Part shown: piece after piece, positions 17,722-25,870 of the stretch
How the letters are laid out: each line of letters opens with the position of its first letter
How positions within the stretch are numbered: position 1 is the first letter of the stretch
Assembly (NCBI GenBank): GCA_964628465.1
Contig: CAZVOA010000011.1
Location: forward strand, 24,687-88,686
Source of the DNA: JAFGPS01 sp964628465
GTDB lineage: Bacteria > Planctomycetota > Phycisphaerae > Sedimentisphaerales > Anaerobacaceae
Direction: 5' to 3'
DNA length: 64,000 nucleotides
The notes under the pieces: generated by a model
The model's input: only the letters and a program-made list of their open reading frames with translations
Told to the model about the DNA's origin: nothing
Databases searched by the model: none
Made by a program: the position numbers and the translations under genes

Positions 17722-19098
17722 ATGTTATTTCAAACATGGGTATTTCTGCTATTTTTTCTTGTTGCGTATTCGATTTATCTGATTCTTAAAAGAACAAGAG
17801 CAGGCGTTTTGTGGCTATTGATTTCCTCGTATTTTTTCTACGGCTGGCTCAATCCTCTCTACGTAATCTTAATTTTATACGCGACTACATTCGACTTTAT
17901 AATATCCGGCCAAATGGAAAAAAGCCGCAGAAAAAAACTATGGCTCACCGTCAGTATAGTAAACAGTCTCGCGATACTGAGTTTTTTCAAATACTTTGAC
18001 TTTCTCACCAATAATCTTAATGCCCTCTTTTCTTATATAAACTTACCTTACCAGATTATTTCACCCGGATTTCTTCTTCCTTTCGGACTATCGTTTTATC
18101 TGTTTCAATCAATTGGTTACATGATAGATTGCTATAGAGGTGACATTGAAAGAGAAAATAACTTCGTAAGATACGCTGTTTTCGTCGCGTTCTTCCCGAG
18201 ATTACTCATGGGGCCAATTGAACGAGCAGGCAATTTCCTGCCGCAGTTGCGAAATTTACCAACTATTACAAGCCGCGATATAGGAGACGGCCTTTCACTT
18301 TTCGTCGTCGGATTATTCAAAAAAATAGCTGTCGCCGATTATCTTGCTTTGTACGTCGATAAAGTTTATAACAATCCAGACCAGTTCCAGTCCCCTGCTT
18401 TATTGCTCGCTACATTTCTATTCGCATGGCAGATTTATTTCGATTTCAGCGGCTATACAGACATGGCAAGAGGCATTGCGAGAATGCTTGGTTTTCGGAT
18501 TATGCTGAATTTTAATAATCCTTATCTCGCCACAAGTCTCGGTGACTTCTGGAACAGATGGCACATAAGCCTTTCGTCATGGTTCAAGGATTATCTTTAT
18601 ATCCCGCTTGGGGGCAATCGTAAAGGGAATTTCAATACTTATAGAAACATTTTTATTACAATGGTAATTTCAGGTTTATGGCACGGGGCGGCGTGGACAT
18701 TTATCATCTGGGGAGCGGTTCACGCGATAGGAAGATTTGTAACACGAGAACTTGAACGAACAGAGTTTTATAAAAATCAGGTTCCGAAAATATTTAAACA
18801 GGCTTTTGTTTTTATTTTAGTTGGTTTCGCGTGGATTTTCTTTCGCGCATCGAATATCAGTGAAGCATGGCTGATTGTATCGAAAATTTTTACTTCGGGG
18901 ATTGCAAATCCTTATTGCCCCCTGCTTGCGATTTTTATGATACTGGCAGTATGGTTGTACCAGTTTATGTATGAATCCGGTTTTAGAAAAATACTCGAAA
19001 TCAAAGTCGTAAACGCAGCAATGGTTATTTCGATGATTTTATATCTGGCGGTATTTTCATCTTCACAGGGAAGCTATTTTATTTATTTACAATTTTAG
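17722..19098 (+). CDS. MBOAT-family O-acetyltransferase (AlgI-like)
   Basis: This 458-aa multi-pass membrane protein has the MBOAT pattern: SGYTDMARGIARMLGF, NPYLATSLGDFWNRWHISLS with the conserved WNRWHIS, DYLYIPLGGNRKG, and the membrane His in SGLWHGAAWTFIIWG. Family members pass acetyl groups across the membrane to polysaccharides such as alginate or peptidoglycan. It lies 11 bp after the SUMF1-HDAC gene and 6 bp before the SGNH partner gene, the usual two-gene arrangement for exopolysaccharide acetylation. Confidence 0.92.
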   Translation: MLFQTWVFLLFFLVAYSIYLILKRTRAGVLWLLISSYFFYGWLNPLYVILILYATTFDFIISGQMEKSRRKKLWLTVSIVNSLAILSFFKYFDFLTNNLNALFSYINLPYQIISPGFLLPFGLSFYLFQSIGYMIDCYRGDIERENNFVRYAVFVAFFPRLLMGPIERAGNFLPQLRNLPTITSRDIGDGLSLFVVGLFKKIAVADYLALYVDKVYNNPDQFQSPALLLATFLFAWQIYFDFSGYTDMARGIARMLGFRIMLNFNNPYLATSLGDFWNRWHISLSSWFKDYLYIPLGGNRKGNFNTYRNIFITMVISGLWHGAAWTFIIWGAVHAIGRFVTRELERTEFYKNQVPKIFKQAFVFILVGFAWIFFRASNISEAWLIVSKIFTSGIANPYCPLLAIFMILAVWLYQFMYESGFRKILEIKVVNAAMVISMILYLAVFSSSQGSYFIYLQF

Positions 19099-19104
19099 AA
19101 TGCG

Positions 19105-20184
19105 ATGAATTTATTAAAAACAAAAAATACTGAAATACCTTTTAGCTCTAACGGAGTTCGCCTGAATATCAGGCAATGGATTTTCGTAGTTACTTTTGGT
19201 TTTATCGCTATTATTGCATTACCTTCTATATGGAAGTCGATTGAAAAATTCTCACCGGGAGATGACTACCGCTTGCCATATCATCTCGGCAGCGATTATT
19301 GGTTTTATCAGCGTTACAGCGAATTGGCACTTTCCAAATATGAAACTGTTATAATAGGTGATTCGGTTATATGGGGACATTATGTCACGAATAACCAGAC
19401 TCTTTCGCATTACCTGAACGAATTATCAGGAGAAAACAAAATTGCAAATCTTGGTATTGACGGTATGCATCCGGCGGCACTTGAAGGCCTGGTGCGATAT
19501 TACGGGAAAGATATAAAAAACAAGAATGTCATACTGCATCTGAATCTGCTTTGGCTAAGCTCGCCAAAACATGACCTGCAGACAGAAAAAGATTTCCGTT
19601 TTAACCACCCAAAACTCGTGTCACAATTTAAAACAAAAATTCCATGTTATACCGCACCGTTCATATCGAGACTTTCTATCGCCCTGGAACGTCATTTTAC
19701 TTTCCCCGCATGGATTTCACATTTGAATATAGCTTATTTTCAAAATACAAATATGCCCGCATGGACACTGGAAAATCCATATAAAAATCCGCTTGGTACA
19801 ATTGATCCAAACATCCTCGAAGAAAAACCCAGAGATACATTTGTATCAGAAAACAAAACGTCCGGGGGAGATTTTCAATGGGTACAGGCGGATACATCTT
19901 TGCAATGGAAGTTTTTCAGAAATACTATCAAGCTGCTTCAGGAAAGAAAAAATAAAATACTTGTACTGATCGGGCCTTTTAATGAAAATATACTTTCAGG
20001 AGAGAGTCTGGATAATTATCTGAAACTTAAAAGCGACATTGTACTATGGCTCGAACAAAATAATATTTCATACTTTTCGCCCCCTGCTCTGCCTGCTGAA
20101 TTATATAATGATGCAAGTCACCCTACATCACAGGGCTATGAGACACTCGCAAAAGAACTTCTTGAAAGAAAAATACTGAATTGA
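19105..20184 (+). CDS. Membrane-anchored SGNH-hydrolase-like protein, partner of the MBOAT acetyltransferase
   Basis: This 359-aa protein has one N-terminal membrane helix (WIFVVTFGFIAIIALPSIW) and then an extracytoplasmic SGNH-like domain. Block I is VIIGDSVIWGHYV, with Ser in GDS, and block V is DASHPTSQGYETLA, with Asp and His of the catalytic set. AlgX/AlgJ and PatB proteins work in this way with an AlgI/PatA MBOAT to place the acetyl group on the sugar. The start ATG is in TGCGATG, 6 bp after the MBOAT stop, without a clear ribosome binding site, so it is probably translationally coupled. Confidence 0.8.
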   Translation: MNLLKTKNTEIPFSSNGVRLNIRQWIFVVTFGFIAIIALPSIWKSIEKFSPGDDYRLPYHLGSDYWFYQRYSELALSKYETVIIGDSVIWGHYVTNNQTLSHYLNELSGENKIANLGIDGMHPAALEGLVRYYGKDIKNKNVILHLNLLWLSSPKHDLQTEKDFRFNHPKLVSQFKTKIPCYTAPFISRLSIALERHFTFPAWISHLNIAYFQNTNMPAWTLENPYKNPLGTIDPNILEEKPRDTFVSENKTSGGDFQWVQADTSLQWKFFRNTIKLLQERKNKILVLIGPFNENILSGESLDNYLKLKSDIVLWLEQNNISYFSPPALPAELYNDASHPTSQGYETLAKELLERKILN

Positions 20185-20249
20185 ACGTATAGACAAAACC
20201 TGCTAATCTAATCATAATATAAAGGAAAAACTTTGAAAGGAATTAGTAA

Positions 20250-20633
20250 ATGAAAATTGCAGCGACTTTAATTTTATGTGTTTTTCTTTCTATCGGCTGT
20301 GCCAATAAACCGGCAAGCTCAAACTATTCTGCTGATTCCGACATTATAACCGCAAAAAGCGGCGAAAATTTTAGTATTACCATGGAATCGAATCCGACTA
20401 CTGGTTATTCATGGAGTATTGAAGAGCCGCTTCCGGAAATTCTGCAAAAAGTCAGTAACGAGTATAAGCCTTATAATACTTCAGGAAATATTGTCGGTTC
20501 AGGCGGACATGAAATATGGACTTTCAAAGCAATTGCAAAAGGCAATACGGCTTTAACTTTCCAATATTCCAGACCATGGGAAAAAGACGTTCCGCCAATC
20601 AAAAAGGAAACTTATAAAATTAATGTTAAATAA
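20250..20633 (+). CDS. Chagasin-type (I42) protease inhibitor lipoprotein
   Basis: This 127-aa protein has a lipobox (LSIGC, Cys18). The mature domain shows the chagasin/amoebiasin pattern: NPTTGYSW as the first inhibitory loop, GSGGHEIWTFKA as the GxGG loop, and YSRPWE as the RPW loop. These loops insert into papain-family cysteine proteases. The start has GAAAGGA upstream. It ends the accessory gene run, 66 bp after the SGNH gene. Confidence 0.88.
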   Translation: MKIAATLILCVFLSIGCANKPASSNYSADSDIITAKSGENFSITMESNPTTGYSWSIEEPLPEILQKVSNEYKPYNTSGNIVGSGGHEIWTFKAIAKGNTALTFQYSRPWEKDVPPIKKETYKINVK

Positions 20634-20751
20634 ACCTTGATTTTGGTTCATAATTAGACTTTTGTTGTATTTCAAATTATATTTGATATTATTGTACATA
20701 ATATTCGGTGGGACAGGAGTGTAAATTATGCCGTCAATAAATTTCCTTTAA

Positions 20752-21027
20752 GTGAATGGAACAAGCAATGAAAAGATTTCTGTGTTTAATGCAGGTAGTT
20801 ATCCTGATGTTCTGACTTTGAAAAACGGCCAAAAGGTCTCTACAGAAGAACAATAGTGGAATCAAAGACGGCCGAAAATTATCGAAGACTTTGCAATTGA
20901 ATGTTTTGGACGGTGATTCTGTCAGCATTCCGCGGGACATACAGACGCTCCAAACTGGTATTTCTTTATAGATTTCGCAAATAAATATCTAAAAGCCCCC
21001 AAAAAAATTGACCTAAAGGAAGTTTAA
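20752..21027 (+). pseudogene. Decayed alpha/beta-hydrolase (acetyl-xylan/glucuronoyl-esterase-like) gene
   Basis: In one frame, LTLKNGQKVSTEEQ, a stop, WNQRRPKIIEDF and CFGR are followed by a second stop and then HSAGHTDAPNWYFFIDFANK, ending at TAA 21025-21027. The first part matches the N-terminal region, and the HTDAPNW part the C-terminus, of a family of exported planctomycete carbohydrate esterases. The catalytic core, which would be several hundred residues, is deleted. A further fragment in another frame (20706-20759, RWDRSVNYAVNKFPLSEW) may belong to the same relic. Family assignment is from memory and moderately sure. Confidence 0.55.
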
Positions 21028-21794
21028 TTCGAGTCTTTTTTCTTTTTTTTCTGACGGACTTTGCTTATTAAAAATCCCAAAATAATTATTAAAATAATAA
21101 TGAGTATGAGAATCATTCCGGCTAATGGACCATAGCCTGCGATCTGTTGATGCACGGTATGCATAAAGAAAGCCCAGCATAAAATCGCTATATAAGTTCC
21201 GGCCAAAACTATTGTAAGATTCAGCCAGGCAGGCAAAGCCATCATGAATCCAATAACACTGCCGACTACAGGCCCGGTCATCCAGAACGGAAACCAGACA
21301 AACGCGAAAAGACCAATTATGCCATATTTTCGAACCTTGTCATGATGAGTAACCGCCGCTTTTTGTATTTTATCGAAAAATCGCTTTAAGCTCTTAATAA
21401 CTAATAGTTGTCTCCAGCTAAAAACGAACAAAGGATAGAGAATCAATACCTGTATCGTTTCAAGAATAATACACATTAGAATTACAGTGATTGGCTTAAA
21501 CTGCAGAGAAAATCCCAAAGCTAAACCCGCGGCACGACCAGAAAGAATTATAAACGCAGTGGTTGCCGATATCAACTGGGCTTTGTCCGGATCAAATATA
21601 AATTTCACTCCAATCCATGCGGTGTACAATAATGCTAATACTACTCCAGCAATCAAAATTTTTCCTTCTGAAGTAGCCAGCAGAGTTATCTTTGATAAAT
21701 ATTGATGTTCAGAACATTCCGAGTCAGCCGGAATTTGTTCCTGCTCTGTTTTTTCTTTCCGTTTCTTAAATACTCCATTAATGATATCACTCAT
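21024..21794 (-). CDS. Membrane protein of the small multidrug export (COG2426/PF06695) type
   Basis: This 256-aa protein has about five or six hydrophobic segments: IAGVVLALLYTAWIGVKFIF, AFIILSGRAAGLALGF, VILMCIILETIQVLILYPL, the conserved GIIGLFAFVWFPFWMTGP with GSVIGFMMALPAW, and a C-terminal helix ending in a Lys-rich tail. The WFPFW(M)TGPVVGS segment resembles PF06695, a poorly characterised family related to DedA-type proteins. A real export role is not shown. The 3' end touches the esterase relic on the other strand. Confidence 0.6.
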   Translation of the reverse strand: MSDIINGVFKKRKEKTEQEQIPADSECSEHQYLSKITLLATSEGKILIAGVVLALLYTAWIGVKFIFDPDKAQLISATTAFIILSGRAAGLALGFSLQFKPITVILMCIILETIQVLILYPLFVFSWRQLLVIKSLKRFFDKIQKAAVTHHDKVRKYGIIGLFAFVWFPFWMTGPVVGSVIGFMMALPAWLNLTIVLAGTYIAILCWAFFMHTVHQQIAGYGPLAGMILILIIILIIILGFLISKVRQKKKKKDSN

Positions 21795-22145
21795 ATTGTA
21801 CTTTTGTACATTATTTGCCTAAAAATGCAATATACAAATGTCTCATTATTACTTTTTTATTTTCCATTTTTCTCAATCATATTACCGAAAACAGTATCTT
21901 ATTCAGTCAATAAGCCTGAATTTATAGTAAAAAACAAGCAAAAATTCACATTTTAGAAAAAAGGAAAAAAGCTCGTTTTCAGGCTAAAAACAAACTATTT
22001 TTAGAAATATTTTTGAAAAAATACGTAGTTACCACAATAGACTAAAGACATTATTTTTTGGTATAATAATGATATTGTGGAATTCAACGTTTCGGACTGT
22101 TCGGGCGGAGGCCTGCAGTCCTTTTTTTATGTTCAAATCAACAGG
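21795..22145. other. AT-rich gap without a gene
   Basis: This 351-bp gap lies upstream of the membrane-protein gene and downstream of umuC. Next to the membrane-protein start is TGTACAAAAGTACA on the minus strand, with two GTAC motifs, possibly regulatory. I saw no gene. Confidence 0.4.
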
Positions 22146-23504
22146 TTACATAACCTTCGGCAATTCATCCCAATTTGTTGTGTAACGCGGGGATCGTCTT
22201 TTGAATTCGACGTGCCATTTTCTGTCTATTCCCTCAGCCGCCCATCGTATCGGCGTGTTTGAGCGTGCGTTTATCATATCCACTACGTTCATCAGCCTTC
22301 TGGCCTTTTCCCTGTCGGTTCTGTCGAACAGGTTGTGCTGTACTTTGTTTTCCGGCACAAGACACAGGAGAATAACGCCGCACTTTTTGAACTGACATTT
22401 TTCACGGTAAATCCGCTCGATGCCCGATGCAGCAGCCCGTATAAGCTCTGTTGTGTCGTTTGTAGGTGTATCGAACGCAATTGAGTGAGAATTGAAATAC
22501 TTGTTCTTTATGAACCTGCTCGTTGTGACAAAAACACTAATTATGCCAGCGGCTAAGTTTTGCTCCCTCAATTTCTCCCCTGCTCTCGAAGCATATACCG
22601 CAATCGCTTCCTTCATTTGCTCTATCGATTCTATCGGCGTGCCGAACATTCGCGAAACGACTATCGACTGGCGGGCGGGCGGGTTGTGTTCCAGCTCATA
22701 GCAGGGAGTGTTTTGCAGTTCGTAAACCGTTCTTACTCCAGTGACACCGAATTTAGCTCGAATCCAACTGATATTGGCTTTGCTCAAATCAAAGGCGTTT
22801 TTGAAACCCGCCTGTTTTAATTTTATAGCCGACCTGATACCTATACCCCATATTTTTTCAAGTGGAACTGTCGCGAGAATTTGCTCAATATCAGGCGAAT
22901 CGGTTAAATCCAATACGCCGTTATATTCGCTTGAACGTTTGGCGAGATAATTTGCCATTTTCGCAAGCGTTTTTGTTTGCGCAATTCCTATTGATACAGG
23001 CATACCGGTCCATTTTTTTACCGTCAGCCGCATTTGCTGGCAATATTCAGTCAGCGACTTGGTGGCAGCCTCATCCTGATTGTTTTTATCAGGATGGGGA
23101 TGGTAATCGCAGGGCAAGCCATCCACAAGCGTCGCTTGTCTTCGACTTTGAGGCTGCCACCCGGCAAAACCAGCCAGATTCAAAAACGCTTCATCAATGG
23201 AATAAATTTCGATTTCGGGAGTGAATGCCGCAAGTGTATCCATAACACGCGAGGACATATCCGCGTAAAGCGTATAGTTCGAGGAGAAAACTTCGATATT
23301 ATGTTTTTTGATTAAATTTTTCACCTCAAAAACAGGAACGCCCATACCTATATTCATCGCTTTTGCTTCGTTGGAACGCGCTACGACACAGCCGTCATTG
23401 TTCGACAAAACTATTACCGGCCTGTTTTCAAGTTTGGGATTAAAAACACGTTCACACGAAACATAAAAATTATTGCAGTCAACAAGTGCAAAAACAGGTT
23501 TCAT
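22146..23504 (-). CDS. umuC: Error-prone DNA polymerase V catalytic subunit with a repeat-encoded insertion
   Basis: This 452-aa Y-family polymerase matches E. coli UmuC along its length: DCNNFYVSCERVF, VVLSNNDGCVVARSNEAK, FSSNYTLYADMS, the catalytic YSIDEAF, VSIGIAQTKTLAKMANY, VWGIGIRS and a C-terminal RSPRYTTNWDELPKV. Between the SIDEAF palm motif and the TEYCQQMRLTVKKW helix there are about 36 residues without counterpart. They are encoded by a family B palindromic repeat (23061-23161). Metal-binding residues are intact. It overlaps umuD by 4 bp and closes the SOS operon. Confidence 0.92.
   Translation of the reverse strand: MKPVFALVDCNNFYVSCERVFNPKLENRPVIVLSNNDGCVVARSNEAKAMNIGMGVPVFEVKNLIKKHNIEVFSSNYTLYADMSSRVMDTLAAFTPEIEIYSIDEAFLNLAGFAGWQPQSRRQATLVDGLPCDYHPHPDKNNQDEAATKSLTEYCQQMRLTVKKWTGMPVSIGIAQTKTLAKMANYLAKRSSEYNGVLDLTDSPDIEQILATVPLEKIWGIGIRSAIKLKQAGFKNAFDLSKANISWIRAKFGVTGVRTVYELQNTPCYELEHNPPARQSIVVSRMFGTPIESIEQMKEAIAVYASRAGEKLREQNLAAGIISVFVTTSRFIKNKYFNSHSIAFDTPTNDTTELIRAAASGIERIYREKCQFKKCGVILLCLVPENKVQHNLFDRTDREKARRLMNVVDMINARSNTPIRWAAEGIDRKWHVEFKRRSPRYTTNWDELPKVM
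23061..23161. repeat. Palindromic repeat family B, copy 1, inside umuC
   Basis: GGTGGCAGCCTCA (23061-23073) and its exact reverse complement (23149-23161) enclose two smaller hairpins, one with TCCTGAT/ATCAGGA arms and one with ACAAGCG/CGCTTGT arms. The 101-bp element is read in frame as part of UmuC. The inner hairpin equals the core of the copy at 40455. Confidence 0.88.
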
Positions 23505-23932
23505 AATTTGTGTATGACATTAGTCACTACGCCCCACACTTCAAACTCGTTGTCATTGGTTATCTCCTGCGAAAAATAGTTTTCGTTTTCAGGCACGAGA
23601 GTGACTTTTCCGCGTCGGAGCCTGATTCTTTTTACAGTAAGTTCTCCATCTATAACCGCGATAACAATATATTTATCTCTCGGCTCAACCGAACGATCCA
23701 CAACAAGCAAATCACCATCGTGGATGCCCGCTCCAATCATGGAATCGCCTGTAACTGTTACAAAAAAAGTCGCTGCCGGATTTTTTACAAGGTGCTTATT
23801 CAAATCGAGCCTGTCCTGCTCATAATCCGCGGCGGGTGATGGAAACCCGGCCGGCACAGTCGCGCCGAAAAGGGATAAGCTATTTTCGACTGATAAATCC
23901 GGTATATGAGATATTTTTATTTTTGTAACCAT
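23501..23932 (-). CDS. umuD: SOS mutagenesis protein UmuD
   Basis: This 143-aa S24-family protein cleaves itself in a RecA-stimulated reaction and then binds UmuC. It has the cleavage site Ala-Gly in VPAGFPSPA, the catalytic Ser in GDSMIGAGIHDGD and the catalytic Lys in GELTVKR. Length and layout match E. coli UmuD. It overlaps umuC by 4 bp. About 190 bp containing a family B repeat separate it from the DUF72 gene, and there is no obvious ribosome binding site at its ATG. Confidence 0.92.
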   Translation of the reverse strand: MVTKIKISHIPDLSVENSLSLFGATVPAGFPSPAADYEQDRLDLNKHLVKNPAATFFVTVTGDSMIGAGIHDGDLLVVDRSVEPRDKYIVIAVIDGELTVKRIRLRRGKVTLVPENENYFSQEITNDNEFEVWGVVTNVIHKL

Positions 23933-24014
23933 ATTCTTTTCGTAACGCGGGCATACCGTTCAGAGCCAGCCTGAACAAAGTGGAAGGGACAAGCTTGCCC
24001 ATGAGTATATAACC

Positions 24015-24099
24015 GGGTGGCATCCTCAAAGCTGAAAGCTTTGGGGATGATAAACACTGAATGAGCCATCCCCAAGCTGCAAGCTTGAGGATGCCACCC
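24015..24099. repeat. Palindromic repeat family B, copy 2
   Basis: GGGTGGCATCCTCAA (24015-24029) and its exact reverse complement (24085-24099) form the outer stem. The inner arms, GGGGATG and CATCCCC with AAGCTT blocks, extend it into a long bulged hairpin. It lies in the umuD-DUF72 gap of the SOS operon and could attenuate read-through to umuDC. Confidence 0.88.
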
Positions 24100-24121
24100 A
24101 ATAAATATTTTATCTGTGCCA

Positions 24122-24985
24122 CTATTTCAAAGCAATTTTTTCCAACTGAGGATATTCACGTAAAAGGCCTTGCGGGACAGGCTGCTTCTGCCCCGTAATA
24201 AGACATCGTAATTCAAGAGCGTTGGCAAGCTCGGCGCCGCGATAGTGATTATTTGTAATTACCGTAAGAGTCTGAAACGCCTTTGCCAGTTCATTTACCC
24301 GAAGTTTGATTTGCGACAATTCTTTTTCGTTGTAATAATAATTATAAGTCTCGTCTCGCCCTGCTTTGCTGAACCACTTGGCCGCGTTTCTGCCGTGCAT
24401 TCTGAAATAACCGTTCGTACCTATGGTACAATTCTGCATATCAAAAGAGTTCCACGTCGTTGGGTAATCGAGATTGCAGACTGAAACACGCAGGCTGTCT
24501 AAAAATTCCAGAGCATCAGGAGTTTGCCATGACTTATGCCGGACTTCAAGAGCGATATTAAAAGCACCCGAAAACATCTCAATAATTTTAGACAAATGCT
24601 TGCGGTGCAAATCAGTATCATCGAAATCATATTTGAACTGGGCGAGAAGGTGTTTCAGTTTTCCCGTTTCGAGAAAAGGCTCGAAACCTTTATGAAACTG
24701 TTTTACCATGTCATTATCAATTTTTCCTTCGTGTGTGAAATCATTGTGCAGCTTTGCGGTGAAAAAGAAATCTTTTTTTTCAGAAGTTCTTTCCAGCCAT
24801 GCTTTGGTTGTTTTCTCGAAAGGCGGACGATAAAACGTACTGTTAATTTCCACGCAGTCAACAAACGTGCTTACAAACTCAAGCTGGTCGATTTTGGAAT
24901 CAGTATAGACAATCCCCTTCCAGTCTGGATATGACCAGCCTGCTATACCTATATAAATTTTGCCTGTATCATTTTGTACATTCAT
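24122..24985 (-). CDS. DUF72 (YecE-like) family protein
   Basis: This 287-aa protein has the DUF72 TIM-barrel-like pattern: IYIGIAGWSYPDWKGIVY, FVDCVEINSTFYRPP, FFFTAKLHNDFTHEG, LEVRHKSW, RMHGRNA, a Tyr-rich YNYYYNEKEL, and TVITNNHYRGAELANALEL. Function of the family is not settled. The ATG overlaps the lexA stop by 4 bp, and together with umuDC this suggests a DNA-damage-linked operon, which is an inference. Confidence 0.88.
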   Translation of the reverse strand: MNVQNDTGKIYIGIAGWSYPDWKGIVYTDSKIDQLEFVSTFVDCVEINSTFYRPPFEKTTKAWLERTSEKKDFFFTAKLHNDFTHEGKIDNDMVKQFHKGFEPFLETGKLKHLLAQFKYDFDDTDLHRKHLSKIIEMFSGAFNIALEVRHKSWQTPDALEFLDSLRVSVCNLDYPTTWNSFDMQNCTIGTNGYFRMHGRNAAKWFSKAGRDETYNYYYNEKELSQIKLRVNELAKAFQTLTVITNNHYRGAELANALELRCLITGQKQPVPQGLLREYPQLEKIALK

Positions 24986-25596
24986 AATTTTCTGAAACAG
25001 CCTATAACTCTGCCTACTATTTGAATATTCCGATCCATCATCTTTATGTGAATAGTTTTATATCCCGCCGCTTTATTCGCCGGTTCGAGAGCTATCCTGT
25101 TTTTATGAATATAAACTTTTTTTACGGTTGCTTCATCGTTTATCAATACAACACCTATCCGCCCGTTGGGAATTTCAGATTCTTTTTTTACAACAACGAA
25201 GTCACCATCCATAATCCCCTCGTCTATCATGCTATCGCCCGCGACTTTCAGGATAAACGAATCACTCGTTCTACCGAATGTTTCGCCCACATCTATATAC
25301 TCCTGGATATTTTCCTGGGCCAATATAGGCAATCCGGCAGCGACTCTTCCAATTACAGGAAGGAATCCAGACTGTTTTGTCTGGTCGATATATTCCTTCG
25401 ATAGTTTCAAGCCGCGATGAATAGACGAATCCGCCAGGTAGCCTTTTTTCTTCAGATAGCTTATTAACTGATGCACGGAATTCTGAGCCAGCCCGAAATG
25501 AGCGGCAATTTCTCTCTGGCTCGGAGAATCATTTTCATCGAGTCGGGATTCGATATACTTGAGAATTTCCTGCTGTTTTTCAGTTAAAGGCTTCAT
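24982..25596 (-). CDS. lexA: LexA SOS repressor
   Basis: This 204-aa protein has an N-terminal winged helix (PLTEKQQEILKYIESRLDE, PSQREIAAHFGLAQNSVHQL, YLKKKGYL) and a C-terminal S24 domain with the Ala-Gly cleavage site in VAAGLPILA, catalytic Ser in GDSMIDEGIMDGD and catalytic Lys in EATVKK. Lengths match LexA. It is the first gene of the lexA-DUF72-umuD-umuC run. The start ATG has no ribosome binding site and coincides with the predicted transcription start (see the promoter entry). Confidence 0.93.
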   Translation of the reverse strand: MKPLTEKQQEILKYIESRLDENDSPSQREIAAHFGLAQNSVHQLISYLKKKGYLADSSIHRGLKLSKEYIDQTKQSGFLPVIGRVAAGLPILAQENIQEYIDVGETFGRTSDSFILKVAGDSMIDEGIMDGDFVVVKKESEIPNGRIGVVLINDEATVKKVYIHKNRIALEPANKAAGYKTIHIKMMDRNIQIVGRVIGCFRKL

Positions 25597-25600
25597 AAAT

Positions 25601-25632
25601 ACAATATATTGTCATTTGACCATATTTAGCAA
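25601..25632 (-). promoter_or_regulatory. lexA promoter, apparently leaderless, with an overlapping palindrome
   Basis: On the minus strand, TTGCTA (25632-25627), an 18-nt spacer and TATATT (25608-25603) form a sigma-70-like promoter. The next six bases lead to the A of the ATG, so the transcript would have no leader. ACAATATATTGT (25601-25612), a perfect 12-bp palindrome, covers the -10 and is a candidate LexA operator. Confidence 0.5.
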
Positions 25633-25735
25633 CAAAAAAATCTCGTTTTTTTCCGTTTTTGTGAATATTTTTTTAATTTACTTGTAAAAAAGCCCATAGC
25701 TGTATAAAAAAGGTACTTTTGAGGTGCTTGTTTAT

Positions 25736-25807
25736 GTCATTGCGAGGAATGTAATGACGAAGCAATCTCAAATATAGATTGCCGCGTCCCAAGGGACTCG
25801 CAATGAC
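25736..25807. repeat. Palindromic repeat family D
   Basis: GTCATTGCGAG (25736-25746) and CTCGCAATGAC (25797-25807) are exact complements and enclose an inner GCAATCT/AGATTGC hairpin. This 'CATTGCGAGG...CGAAGCAATCTC' type is known from many bacterial genomes. It lies in the divergent lexA-thyX region, upstream of thyX. Confidence 0.85.
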
Positions 25808-25870
25808 AAAGAACGTGGCTGGTTCTTTTGAATTTATTGTTAAAAATGATTTTGAACAGGATGGTTTTCA

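Noticed and set aside
23880..24122. An 80-codon minus-strand frame between DUF72 and umuD
   Set aside because: Most of it is translated from the family B palindrome and the rest overlaps the 5' end of umuD. No family resemblance or ribosome binding site.
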